From: Allocoprobacillus merdigallinarum
Lineage (GTDB): Bacteria; Bacillota_I; Bacilli_A; Erysipelotrichales; Coprobacillaceae
NCBI GenBank assembly: GCA_019117525.1
Contig: DWZO01000005.1
Location: 1 to 41,487 of the forward strand
Length of the DNA: 41,487 nucleotides
Direction of reading: 5' to 3'
Positions 14,757-22,928 of this stretch are shown here, one piece after another. Numbering within the stretch: position 1 is the stretch's first letter; every line of letters starts with the position of its first letter. The notes beneath the pieces were generated by a model. The model did no database searches and was not told the DNA's origin. It worked only from the letters and a program-made list of their open reading frames with translations. The position numbers and the translations under genes are program-made.

Positions 14757-16209
14757 GATTATTTCCTCCCTCAAATAAATAAACTTCTACTCTTTGTCTT
14801 TCAGCCTTAGCTTTATCATCATAAAAAATCATACAGATTTTCATTTTCTGTTCATGAATATTATATTTCATCACATTATAGGAAATATAACGGCTACGAC
14901 TTTCTTTTAAGCCACCCGTAGCACTTCCTGCTCCAATATAATAACAATCATCTTCTTTTTTAAAAAAAGGTAAATGCTTATGGCCATGAAACACATAATG
15001 AATATGTCGTTTTTGTAGCCAATCAATTAATAATGGTGCATCAACCAGAACTTTTGAAGTTTCTATAATACGATTGATAAATGTTTTTTCATGCCATTTG
15101 GTTTTAATAAACTCTGCTTTATTAATGGGATAAACATGGTGATGCAACATCACTAATAATGTATATTCTTCTAAATGATCAATAGCTGACAATTCATCAT
15201 CTATTTCATCAAGTTGTCTTTTTCCTACTTTTCCTCTCGCTAAGTTTCCTTCACTTGTTGTATCCATTTTAATAATAACGATTTTTTCCTGTTCTAAAAC
15301 TTTAACATTTTCACCTAACAGATAAGCAATCACTTTACTTTTTTGATTTCTAGCAAAATTAAAGCCATGAACGATCACATCATGATTTCCTAAAATAAAA
15401 GTCACATTCGCCTTATAACGCTTTTTAAGACTATTCATAAAATCATTGGCTAAATACATATTTTTACGATTAGGAGATTCCATCAAATCACCTGTTATCA
15501 AAATATTAACTGCCCATAAAGAAGATAATCTTGGAATCAGTTCATCCAATGAAGCATAAAGACGCTCCAGTCCCTTTTGACGTTTATCTTTACCGAGATG
15601 CAAATCACTCAATTGAATGAAATAGGCATCATCCTGATACTGATTATAAACGTCAAATAAGCAAACTTGATTTTCAATATAGGATGTTAACTGTAAGAAA
15701 TCTTTTTGATTATGTATCGGCGCAAATACCGCCTGTTGTCCTTTAAAAATTAAACATCCTGGCCACATATCAGCATGATTTAAAGCACAGAAAAAGGCTG
15801 GAAAAGGATCAAAGAAAGATAAATTATCACGTTGAAAATGTTCTGAAATAGCATAGAAATAAATATTCTCGTATTCAGGAAAAGATGTCATTTGAAAAGA
15901 AGATTCATCAAATCCAGGCACATAAACAATGTGAATAGAATCCTGATATGTTTGAGCCGTTGTTTCCATTTCACTAGAAAAAGGCTTATGCAAAATATGA
16001 TCCACATCTTCAGCTTTCATAAAACGTGACAACAATGCATAATCATCCCTTGTGATAGAAGATAAAACATCACACGAAATATGGCGTTGGCAAAGCCATT
16101 GAACAAAACTTTGTATATAGTCATATGACATCAATAAATCACGCATATATGCTGATTCATTACGATAAACAATATTAAAAAAGGTATTGATAAAGAAGAT
16201 TTCATTCAC
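14728..16209 (-). CDS. Metallophosphoesterase with an unknown N-terminal domain
   Basis: 493 aa. The C-terminal half is a calcineurin-like phosphoesterase: SDLHLG (201-206), GDLMES (240-245), GNHD (274-277), MLHHH near 345 and FHGHKH near 400, giving a complete two-metal site of the Icc/3',5'-cyclic-nucleotide or nuclease-like type. Residues 1-190 are unrelated to anything I recognise and contain aromatic-rich blocks (VPGFDESSFQ, FFDPFPAFFCALNH). GTG start with GAGGTG 8 nt upstream. The following dehydrogenase fusion gene begins inside its 3' end. Its substrate (nucleotide, nucleic acid or phosphoprotein) cannot be told from sequence. Confidence 0.8.
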   Translation of the reverse strand: MNEIFFINTFFNIVYRNESAYMRDLLMSYDYIQSFVQWLCQRHISCDVLSSITRDDYALLSRFMKAEDVDHILHKPFSSEMETTAQTYQDSIHIVYVPGFDESSFQMTSFPEYENIYFYAISEHFQRDNLSFFDPFPAFFCALNHADMWPGCLIFKGQQAVFAPIHNQKDFLQLTSYIENQVCLFDVYNQYQDDAYFIQLSDLHLGKDKRQKGLERLYASLDELIPRLSSLWAVNILITGDLMESPNRKNMYLANDFMNSLKKRYKANVTFILGNHDVIVHGFNFARNQKSKVIAYLLGENVKVLEQEKIVIIKMDTTSEGNLARGKVGKRQLDEIDDELSAIDHLEEYTLLVMLHHHVYPINKAEFIKTKWHEKTFINRIIETSKVLVDAPLLIDWLQKRHIHYVFHGHKHLPFFKKEDDCYYIGAGSATGGLKESRSRYISYNVMKYNIHEQKMKICMIFYDDKAKAERQRVEVYLFEGGNNHEISRSHER

Positions 16210-16263
16210 TGTCTTTTCACCTCATAATTTTATTATACTACAAATTGAAATAATTGAATATGA

Positions 16264-16295
16264 AAAAATATAACGGGAATCCCGTTATATTTTTA
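16264..16295 (-). terminator. asnS terminator
   Basis: 14-bp stem AAAAATATAACGGG / CCCGTTATATTTTT around a 3-nt loop, with T-run on the minus strand; it includes the asnS stop region. Confidence 0.9.
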
Positions 16296-17678
16296 GAATT
16301 TTAAGTTTCTTGGTGTTCTTGGGAATGGTTCAACATCTCTAATGTTTTGCATACCTGTCAAATACATTAAGAAACGGTCAAATCCTAGTCCAAATCCAGC
16401 ATGTTTACATCCACCAAATCTTCTTAAATCCATATACCATTGAAGTCCTTCTTTAGACATTTGTTTTTCATCCATGATTTTTTCTAGAACTTCATATCTT
16501 TCTTCACGCTGACTTCCACCAACTAATTCTCCAATTCCTGGCACCAGCAAATCACATGCTGCAACAGTCTTGCCATCATCATTTAAACGCATATAGAAAG
16601 CTTTAATTTCTTTTGGATAATCTGTTAAGAACACTGGTCCACCTACAATGTTTTCACAGATATAGCGTTCATGTTCACTATTGAGATCCATACCCCATTC
16701 AACTTTATTTTCAAACTTAACATCGGCCTGTTTTAAAATATCAATAGCTTCTGTATATGTCATACGTTTAAATTCACTATTTCTGACATGAGTAATTCTT
16801 TGAATACATTCTTTATCAATCATCTGTTCAAAGAATTTCATTTCTTCAGGTGCATTTTCTAAAACATAGTCAATACAGTATTTGACCATATCTTCAATTA
16901 AATCCATATCATCTTCTAAATCTGCAAAAGCAATTTCTGGTTCAATCATCCAGAATTCACTGGCATGACGTGATGTATTTGAATTTTCAGCTCTAAAAGC
17001 TGGTCCAAATGTATAAACATCTCTAAAAGCCATACAGAATGCTTCGACATGTAATTGTCCTGTTACGGTTAAAAATGCTTCTTTACCAAAGAAATCTTTA
17101 TCAAATTCAGTATTATCAATGGTTGTTGCTCTAAACATTTCTCCAGCACCTTCACCATCATTACTTGTAATTATTGGTGTATGCACATAAACAAAACCTT
17201 GTGACTGGAAAAATTCATGAATAGCCATTGATAAAACACTTCTTAATCTAAAAATAGCATAAAATGTATTGGCACGTGGACGAAGATGAGGAATTTCTCT
17301 CATATATTCAAAAGAATGTCTTTTCTTTTGAAGTGGAAAATCTTCATCACATGCACCTTCTACAACAACTTGTGTTGCTTCAATTTCAAAAGGCTGTTTA
17401 GCTTCAGGTGTGAGTTTTAATTTTCCTAAAACACGAATAGCACTTCCCGTACTGATATGTTTGATATCATCATAATTTGATAAAGTTTCCTGTAAATATA
17501 CAATCTGGCAGTTTCTAAAATATGTTCCATCGTTTAAAGCTATAAAACCAACTTTTCCATTATCACGATTTGTACGTACCCATCCATCTAATTCAACATA
17601 TTCTAAACCTTCAGTTTCAAAATCTTCCCCAGATAAAACCATTTCATACAATTCTCTGACTGTCATAAATTCAAACAT
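16293..17678 (-). CDS. asnS: Asparaginyl-tRNA synthetase
   Basis: 461 aa, class IIb synthetase charging tRNA-Asn. N-terminal OB-fold anticodon-binding domain (about 20-120; VELDGWVRTNRDNGKVGFIALNDG), then the catalytic domain: motif 2 in FRAENSNTSRHASEFWMIEPEIAF and motif 3 in GLGFDRFLMYLTGMQNIRDVEPFPRTP. AsnRS rather than AspRS is supported by the lack of a GAD insertion and by an AAC (Asn) specifier in its T-box. Strong SD GGAGGAGAG. Monocistronic with its own terminator. Confidence 0.95.
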   Translation of the reverse strand: MFEFMTVRELYEMVLSGEDFETEGLEYVELDGWVRTNRDNGKVGFIALNDGTYFRNCQIVYLQETLSNYDDIKHISTGSAIRVLGKLKLTPEAKQPFEIEATQVVVEGACDEDFPLQKKRHSFEYMREIPHLRPRANTFYAIFRLRSVLSMAIHEFFQSQGFVYVHTPIITSNDGEGAGEMFRATTIDNTEFDKDFFGKEAFLTVTGQLHVEAFCMAFRDVYTFGPAFRAENSNTSRHASEFWMIEPEIAFADLEDDMDLIEDMVKYCIDYVLENAPEEMKFFEQMIDKECIQRITHVRNSEFKRMTYTEAIDILKQADVKFENKVEWGMDLNSEHERYICENIVGGPVFLTDYPKEIKAFYMRLNDDGKTVAACDLLVPGIGELVGGSQREERYEVLEKIMDEKQMSKEGLQWYMDLRRFGGCKHAGFGLGFDRFLMYLTGMQNIRDVEPFPRTPRNLKF

Positions 17679-17699
17679 GACTCTCTCTCCTCCTTTTTA

Positions 17700-17930
17700 T
17701 AAAAAAAGCCGTTCCTAAAAGGAACGACTATGATATCGCGGTACCATCCTCATTCATATTCATCATGAATATGCTCTCTTACCATAACGCTGTTTAGCGG
17801 GATAGTCTACTTACATTTCTCCTATCCGGTTCATTGAGTGTTCCATATTATAACAGTTTCTTTTGCTTACACCATCCAAAAGTCGCTATCAAACTTCACT
17901 ATAATACGTTCTCAAATCATTACCTGTACA
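17700..17930 (-). promoter_or_regulatory. T-box leader of asnS, specifier AAC
   Basis: The T-box sequence GGTACCGCG is at 17745-17737 (minus strand), followed by the terminator stem. Stem I: TATTATA pairs with TATAATA, topped by CTTTTG-GATGGTGTAAG-CAAAAG, which is the conserved GxTGGTG distal loop. Below that stem comes AAC followed by A, then CTC pairing with GAG. The triplet AAC (17842-17840) is in the specifier position and encodes Asn, matching the gene. Uncharged tRNA-Asn would stabilise the antiterminator. The loop residues before the specifier read TGG, not the usual GAA. Confidence 0.85.
17701..17730 (-). terminator. Attenuator terminator in the asnS T-box
   Basis: Minus-strand stem CGTTCC / GGAACG with flanking pairs and a TTTTA loop, followed by a T-run of seven. 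Confidence 0.88.
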
Positions 17931-17934
17931 TCTA

Positions 17935-17963
17935 TTATTAACATCTTTCTCACAAAATTTCAA
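17935..17963 (-). promoter_or_regulatory. asnS promoter
   Basis: Minus-strand -35 TTGAAA (17963-17958), 17-nt spacer, -10 TAATAA (17940-17935) preceded by TGT. Start near 17929 gives a T-box leader of about 250 nt. Confidence 0.6.
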
Positions 17964-17967
17964 TACT

Positions 17968-18606
17968 TTATTCATCATTGACATGCATTTTTAAAATCAA
18001 TTCCTGAATAGCCACAACAACATCGACTGTCTGTACAACAACATCACTATGAACTGTAAAATGTGTATGCGTAAAATCTACAATTCCTTTAATGCCTAAA
18101 TCCATTAAACGATCGACTGTTTCCTGAACATTTTCACTAATAGCCAATATCGCAATCTTGCAGCCTTGAGGAAATGTTTTTTCCAAATCATCAATATGAT
18201 AAAGTTTAACACCAAAGCGTTCTCCAACTTTATTTTGATCCAAATCATAACCACACACAATTTTTCCAACTGTATATTGCCAGCGATTATATTTTAAGAT
18301 GGCACTTCCTAAGTTACCAACACCAATCAAAATAATAGATTCATCTAACCCTAAACCAAGAACATTATTAAGAATATTAATAATTTCCTTTGTATCATAT
18401 CCGATACCACGTTTACCTAATGTTTCTTTGTGTGTCAAAAAACTAAAATCACGACGAATGGTTGTATCCAAGATTCCTGTTGCTTCAGATAATTCACTTG
18501 ATAAAAAGTTGTTTTGCCCTTCATGTTGCATATTACGCAATGCCTTTAAATAAACGGGAAAACGTGACATTGTTGCTTTTGAAATTTTATGCTGCTTTTT
18601 TTCCAT
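17968..18606 (-). CDS. rex: Redox-sensing transcriptional repressor Rex
   Basis: 212 aa. N-terminal winged helix (about 8-70; KISKATMSRFPVYLKAL, DTTIRRDFSFL) and Rossmann domain with GVGNLG (95-100) for NADH/NAD+ binding. Rex represses fermentation and respiration genes when NADH is low. Its start overlaps the tsaD stop by one base (TAATG), so it is the last gene of the DUF402-tsaE-tsaB-rimI-tsaD-rex run. No full Rex operator (TTGTGA-N6-TCACAA) was found in the window. Confidence 0.95.
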   Translation of the reverse strand: MEKKQHKISKATMSRFPVYLKALRNMQHEGQNNFLSSELSEATGILDTTIRRDFSFLTHKETLGKRGIGYDTKEIINILNNVLGLGLDESIILIGVGNLGSAILKYNRWQYTVGKIVCGYDLDQNKVGERFGVKLYHIDDLEKTFPQGCKIAILAISENVQETVDRLMDLGIKGIVDFTHTHFTVHSDVVVQTVDVVVAIQELILKMHVNDE

Positions 18607-19616
18607 TAAGATTCACCAAGACTTTCCTCTTCTAAATCATATGACGGTTTGACCATTAAGTCAAGTGATGAAAATTTCTGATGTTCAAACATCACACGTG
18701 CTGCCGAAGCAATCATAGCTGCATTATCTGTGCAATAGCGCATTGGTGGAAATAAAACAGGTATCTCACTACGCTTTGTCAGTGCTTGTCTTAATCCCTG
18801 ATTTGCACTGACTCCCCCAGCCACGATAATCTGTTTAACATGATAATCCTGAGCCGCTTTGATTGTTTTAGAAACCAGAACATCAACAGCAACTTCCTGA
18901 AAAGAACATGCTAAATCTTGAGGAATAATCTCTTCACCACGCTGTGATGCATTATGACAAAGATTAATCACTGCTGATTTTAAACCACTAAAAGAAAAAT
19001 TATAGCTTTCATCATTCATGGGTAATGGCAAAGCATAAGTATGTTTTCCTTCTTTGGCCATACGATCAATAACTGGTCCTCCTGGATAAGGTAAATGTAA
19101 TACACGTCCAACCTTATCGTAAGCTTCTCCAATCGCATCATCTAAAGTCTGACCAATGACTTCAAATGAAAATTCATGTTTCATATAAACAAGTTCACTA
19201 TGTCCACCACTGACAACTAGACACAAACATGGATATTGAATGTCTTCAACAAGTTCATTAGCATAAATATGTCCAGCAATATGATGAACACCAATCAATG
19301 GTTTATGATAAGCTAATGCCAATGTTTTGGCAGCCTGCATCCCAACATGTAAAGATCCGACCAGTCCAGGCCCTTTGGTAACGGCAATGGCATCTATATC
19401 CTGCATATTGATTTGGGCTTCATTTAAGGCTGTCTTTAAGACAGTCGATACACATTCTACGTGCATACGACTGGCAATTTCTGGAACAACTCCACCAAAC
19501 ATACGATGTGTATCAATTTGTGATGCGACAACATTGCATAAGAGTTCACGTTTATCCTTTAAAATCGCCACTGCCATTTCATCGCAACTTGATTCAATAG
19601 CTAAAATAAGACTCAT
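18606..19616 (-). CDS. tsaD: tRNA threonylcarbamoyladenosine transferase TsaD
   Basis: 336 aa, ASKHA-fold enzyme that transfers the threonylcarbamoyl group to A37 of ANN-decoding tRNAs, working with TsaB and TsaE. The N-terminal ESSCDE (8-13), the metal-binding pair H112/H116 (HHIAGH), VSGGHSEL, and AGGVSANQGLR near the C-terminus are conserved. Length is normal. It overlaps rimI by 4 bp and rex by 1 bp. Confidence 0.96.
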   Translation of the reverse strand: MSLILAIESSCDEMAVAILKDKRELLCNVVASQIDTHRMFGGVVPEIASRMHVECVSTVLKTALNEAQINMQDIDAIAVTKGPGLVGSLHVGMQAAKTLALAYHKPLIGVHHIAGHIYANELVEDIQYPCLCLVVSGGHSELVYMKHEFSFEVIGQTLDDAIGEAYDKVGRVLHLPYPGGPVIDRMAKEGKHTYALPLPMNDESYNFSFSGLKSAVINLCHNASQRGEEIIPQDLACSFQEVAVDVLVSKTIKAAQDYHVKQIIVAGGVSANQGLRQALTKRSEIPVLFPPMRYCTDNAAMIASAARVMFEHQKFSSLDLMVKPSYDLEEESLGES

Positions 19617-20062
19617 GCTTTTCCCTCCATTTCTTTTGTCATTAAATAAGCATCTTCATGATTATCCTGATAATAATCTCGACGTATGGATTGAATATCA
19701 AATCCATTTTTTTGATAAAGCGCAATCGCTTTTTGATTAGATTTTCGTACTTCTAAACTCATCGTGTTTACACCTGCATCCCTGGCATAAGATAAAGCAA
19801 ATTCTAAAAGCTTTTGTCCATAACCTTGAGATTGTTCTTCTTTTTTTATCCCAATGGATGCAATTTGTGCCTGTTCATACATCACCCAAAGATCAACATA
19901 TCCAATGATTTCCATTTCTTTTTTTAAAACAAAAATATGTGCAAATGGATTTTCTAACAATTCGTATTCAAAATCTTCTTTTGACCAAGGTGATGTCATT
20001 AAAGTGTGTTCTAACTGCACGAGCGTCTCAATTTCTTCTGACTGCAAAGCTTCTATAAGCAT
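19613..20062 (-). CDS. rimI: Ribosomal-protein-alanine N-acetyltransferase RimI
   Basis: 149 aa GNAT acetyltransferase. The acetyl-CoA loop appears as IGIKKEEQSQGYGQKLLEFA (about 72-91; Q/RxxGxG/A core), followed by LEVRKSNQKAIALYQKNGF, the classical RimI block. It acetylates the N-terminus of S18 in E. coli. Its location between tsaB and tsaD is the typical Firmicute arrangement. Overlaps tsaB by 10 bp and tsaD by 4 bp. Confidence 0.92.
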   Translation of the reverse strand: MLIEALQSEEIETLVQLEHTLMTSPWSKEDFEYELLENPFAHIFVLKKEMEIIGYVDLWVMYEQAQIASIGIKKEEQSQGYGQKLLEFALSYARDAGVNTMSLEVRKSNQKAIALYQKNGFDIQSIRRDYYQDNHEDAYLMTKEMEGKA

Positions 20063-20658
20063 ATTTTTTTAGCCTCAACATCTTTAAGATAACGTGGTAC
20101 TAAAGCATCAACATTTTGCACTATTGATGTCTGCTTGGCTAATTCATGTAAATTTTTAGCCAAATCAACCGTATTAGGTTCATACCCCACAACTTCATTT
20201 TGTCCAACAACTTGAAAATCACTATAATCTTGCATAAATTGTGGAAACTGTTGCATATCTATCATTTGTTCTGGAATAACTGCCTGTCCATTTTCATAGG
20301 CACAGACAAAAACTTTTTGACTACGTGCATCAATCACAGATACACATTTTTGTAAACCTGCATAAGCTGCTAAAGAAGAAATAGCTTTGATATGTACTGA
20401 AGAAATAACACTTAATGTTTTTGCTATTGTTAAAGCAACTCTTTCTCCCGTATAAGAACCAGGTCCTAATGTAATGACCATTTCATCAATATCCAGTAAT
20501 TCCTTTTGATGTTTTTCTAATAATTTTTGAAGATAGGGAATTGCATTTTCTGATTGACGTTTAGACCCCATTTCCTGAAGAGATGACAAGCATTGATCAT
20601 CTTCATATAAAGCAACCATTAAATATTGATTCGATGTATCCATTATAAGCTGTAACAT
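20053..20658 (-). CDS. tsaB: t6A synthesis protein TsaB
   Basis: 201 aa, ASKHA-fold paralogue of TsaD that forms its scaffold partner. IMDTSNQYLMVALYEDD at the N-terminus, LGPGSYTGERVALTIAKTLS near 65-85 and VIDARSQKVFVCAYENG are conserved. It is somewhat short (usual 220-240), with the C-terminus trimmed. Overlaps tsaE by 16 bp. Confidence 0.93.
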   Translation of the reverse strand: MLQLIMDTSNQYLMVALYEDDQCLSSLQEMGSKRQSENAIPYLQKLLEKHQKELLDIDEMVITLGPGSYTGERVALTIAKTLSVISSVHIKAISSLAAYAGLQKCVSVIDARSQKVFVCAYENGQAVIPEQMIDMQQFPQFMQDYSDFQVVGQNEVVGYEPNTVDLAKNLHELAKQTSIVQNVDALVPRYLKDVEAKKICL

Positions 20659-21095
20659 ATTTTCATCTCCTCCAATAATTGCTGATATTTTTCTCCATAA
20701 GGTACAAATGTCATTCGACGTGTCTGATCACTATTTTTTGTCATATGTATTTCTAATCTTTCTTGAGGTAATATATCTTGAATATACATTGGCCATTCAA
20801 TAACACAAACACCATCATTTTCAAACATTTCTTCAAATCCTAATTCTTCATTTTCACCTTCTAAACGATAAGCATCAAAATGATATAAAGGCCATCTTCC
20901 CTGATATTCCTTCACAATCGTAAAAGTTGGTGAATTAATAATCTTTTTAACACCTAGACCTTTTCCAATTCCTTTTGTAAATGTTGTTTTACCAACACCT
21001 AAATCTCCTTCTAATGTAATCACAGCATTAGGAAATAAGTGTTTAGCAAGTTCTTCTCCAAAATCAATCATATCTTGTTCATTTTGAAAATCCAC
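20643..21095 (-). CDS. tsaE: tRNA threonylcarbamoyladenosine synthesis ATPase TsaE
   Basis: 150 aa from a GTG at 21095 with GGAGAG 6 nt upstream. The ATG at 21155 lies deep in the upstream gene and has no SD. P-loop GDLGVGKTT (30-38), SPTFTIVKEY, HFDAYRLE and VCVIEWPMYI are diagnostic. TsaE drives turnover of the TsaBD complex. It overlaps the DUF402 gene by 17 bp. Confidence 0.93.
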   Translation of the reverse strand: MDFQNEQDMIDFGEELAKHLFPNAVITLEGDLGVGKTTFTKGIGKGLGVKKIINSPTFTIVKEYQGRWPLYHFDAYRLEGENEELGFEEMFENDGVCVIEWPMYIQDILPQERLEIHMTKNSDQTRRMTFVPYGEKYQQLLEEMKICYSL

Positions 21096-21642
21096 GATGA
21101 TCTCTCCTTTTTTTATAATTTCCACTTTGATAATAATGATACCAATGTTGTGCAAAACCAGGTCTAAAAGGTCCTGCCATATTCATAGCCATCTCAATCA
21201 GCTGATTTAGCTGCTGATATAATATCTCATCTAGTTCTTGACCATAATTCATCATCATTTTATGTTGCTGGTATTCTTCTTCATCTAATATTTTATATTT
21301 ATAATCTGGAAAAACCTTTAAATCTAAATCATAATCAATGTATTTTAAAGCTTCTCCATCATACAATGTTGGTGATGCAATATTACAATAAAAATGCACC
21401 CCGGTTTTACGAATCATACAAATGACATTATACCATTTTCGCTTAGGGAAATAACAAATAGCTGGTTCTCTTGTATACCATTTACGTCCATCTGATTCCG
21501 TAACAAGCGTTCTATTATTCACCACAATAAAATGATATGGTGTTTCTTCTAAAACAAGTCCTTTATCCCAACAGCGATGAATGCTTCCATCATGTTTATA
21601 ACAATGAATAAGGATATTTTGACCAACAAATGTCTTATTCAT
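21079..21642 (-). CDS. DUF402 nucleoside tri-/diphosphate phosphatase-like protein
   Basis: 187 aa from the ATG at 21642 (GAGG 9 nt upstream; the TTG six bases earlier is too close to the SD). Family features: EPAICYFPKRKWYNVICMIRKTGVHFYCNIASP (about 77-110), then YIDYDLDLKVFPD and a C-terminal helix-rich tail. Characterised homologues in Staphylococcus and Streptomyces hydrolyse NTP/NDP with metal ions. First gene of the tsa-rex run; a minus-strand TATAAT at 21677-21672 lies 30 nt upstream. Confidence 0.85.
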   Translation of the reverse strand: MNKTFVGQNILIHCYKHDGSIHRCWDKGLVLEETPYHFIVVNNRTLVTESDGRKWYTREPAICYFPKRKWYNVICMIRKTGVHFYCNIASPTLYDGEALKYIDYDLDLKVFPDYKYKILDEEEYQQHKMMMNYGQELDEILYQQLNQLIEMAMNMAGPFRPGFAQHWYHYYQSGNYKKRRDHRGFSK

Positions 21643-21725
21643 AATCAATAACCTCTTTCTATAACAGAAATATTATACACAAGTTATACTCTTTTTTAAA
21701 GCAAATTTACTATTTTCTATAGAGT

Positions 21726-21752
21726 AAAAAAATCTCTCAGTATTGAGAGATT
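21726..21752 (-). terminator. Terminator in the truncated thiT copy
   Basis: AATCTCTCA (21731-21739) / TGAGAGATT (21744-21752), loop GTAT, then T-run on the minus strand. Identical to the hairpin after the intact thiT gene. Confidence 0.8.
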
Positions 21753-21823
21753 ACATAAACGCTCTTTTTAAACGAGGATATAACAATGGAACAGCAACCA
21801 TAAACAATATAAGCGTTGGTGCA
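21731..21823 (-). pseudogene. 3' fragment of a second thiT gene
   Basis: These 93 bp match 23631-23723, the end and terminator of the intact thiT gene, at 88 of 93 positions. The fragment encodes the last 23 residues (APTLILFMVAVPLLYPRLKR...), with three substitutions relative to the intact protein, then the same stop and hairpin. Homology stops abruptly at 21823. It is therefore the remnant of a duplicated or displaced thiT, not a functional gene. Reading frames crossing it are shadows. Confidence 0.85.
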
Positions 21824-22287
21824 GAAAAATGAACAAACAACATAACAATTGTACAGTTAGTTCAATTTGATAAAAAAATTTATATATTACTTGTAATCGC
21901 AAATAATATTCCATAGCGATTTTACAATACTGTATCAAGCCAAAAAGGCATTCAATCATGCACTAAAAAATATAAAACAATTTACAGAAGATTTTTGTTT
22001 TCAACTTACAAAAAAGAAAATGAAACTTTTCAATACCAGATTAACACCTCAAAAATATGAGATGAATCATTAACCAATACATTCGTAGTGTTAACGTACT
22101 TGTTTCCATATATCATTGATCAAAAATGTTTTTCTTTAGATATTCTATTTAGCTTTACTTCTGCAACAGATATACCTACTATCACAATAAAAGCAGACAT
22201 GACAAAAGACATCATTCCTAAAAATATTTTCAATTGTGCTCTTAATTATTTAATATGCCATTTATAATAACAACATATTTATCTTTT
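21824..22287. other. AT-rich stretch without a clear gene
   Basis: Between the thiT fragment and the PBECR4-like gene no intact gene is visible. The best coding trace is a minus-strand frame at 22233-22120 (TTG start, 37 aa) with one hydrophobic helix (MSFVMSAFIVIVGISVAE) and a basic tail; after its stop the same frame runs on open for 30 more codons. It may be a small membrane peptide or the relic of a longer gene. No clear SD. Confidence 0.35.
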
Positions 22288-22878
22288 TTATTTCCAATAA
22301 ACATTTTTAATACACACTTCATTCAGGTCTCCTAAATATCGAATATCATTATATACTATGAACGATTCAAGAGTATATTTTTCCCCAATTTTTAACAATG
22401 ATAAAATAAGATATTCATTACTATTCACCTTAAAATAAAAATAATCCCCTTTCAAAGAACTGTTAATCAATCGTTCTTCTCTATTTTCTTTCATCCTTGG
22501 CTTTTTTGATATATTATTAAAAAAATATGGTAACCGTTCAATTCTTGATAATATCATATCCCATGTAATACGTTTATGATTTGCTGTTGGTCTATTTCGT
22601 CTAATTCTATTCTCGAACATATCTAAATCAATCTCATTATTCAATAAAATTTGAAATCCATTCTTCCCTTTATATTTTGATTTATGCCTTTGTTTATCAT
22701 AAGCATATTGTAACCCAATTAAATGAGGTAGCTGTGTAGTACTGATCTTTATTTGCAACACTTTATCAACCGTTTCAATACAAAGAATTTTATTATCAAA
22801 TTGACAGAAGTATAATGCATATTCATGAAAAGAATAGCTTCTCATATCAATTCTATTTCTTGCTTTGTTTAATTTCAT
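22288..22878 (-). CDS. PBECR4-like protein (BECR-fold nuclease family), possible toxin
   Basis: 196 aa. The layout resembles PBECR4-domain proteins of Firmicutes: a short N-terminal strand region, LPHLIGLQY (about 52-60), a central helix with LSRIERLPYFF (near 110), then LKGDYFYFKVNSNEYLILSLL and YTLESFIVYND, ending in IKNVYWK. The BECR fold (Barnase-EndoU-ColicinE5/D-RelE) is associated with RNase toxins, so an RNase role is inferred only. SD GAGGAA about 9 nt before the ATG. Lower GC than its neighbours. A terminator and a candidate RNA gene lie immediately upstream; no protein antitoxin gene is adjacent. Confidence 0.55.
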   Translation of the reverse strand: MKLNKARNRIDMRSYSFHEYALYFCQFDNKILCIETVDKVLQIKISTTQLPHLIGLQYAYDKQRHKSKYKGKNGFQILLNNEIDLDMFENRIRRNRPTANHKRITWDMILSRIERLPYFFNNISKKPRMKENREERLINSSLKGDYFYFKVNSNEYLILSLLKIGEKYTLESFIVYNDIRYLGDLNEVCIKNVYWK

Positions 22879-22903
22879 ATTTTTATTCCTCTTTTAAGCA
22901 CTG

Positions 22904-22928
22904 AAAAAGGGATTGTAAAACAATCCCT
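22904..22928 (-). terminator. Terminator between the candidate RNA and the PBECR4-like gene
   Basis: Perfect 9-bp stem AGGGATTGT (22908-22916) / ACAATCCCT (22920-22928) with AAA loop and a T-run on the minus strand. Confidence 0.88.

Noticed and set aside
17844..17852. TATAAT upstream of asnS as a promoter -10
   Set aside because: This TATAATA pairs with TATTATA to form stem I of the T-box; starting transcription here would remove half of stem I. A better promoter lies at 17935-17963.
17946..17957. Rex operator near asnS
   Set aside because: Only a TTGTGA half-site; the matching TCACAA half is missing at the required spacing.
21096..21155. tsaE starting at ATG 21155
   Set aside because: This extension overlaps the DUF402 gene by 77 bp and lacks an SD; GTG 21095 has one.
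21768..21959. 63-aa minus-strand ORF
   Set aside because: It runs out of frame across the thiT fragment, has no SD and no recognisable sequence; judged a shadow.
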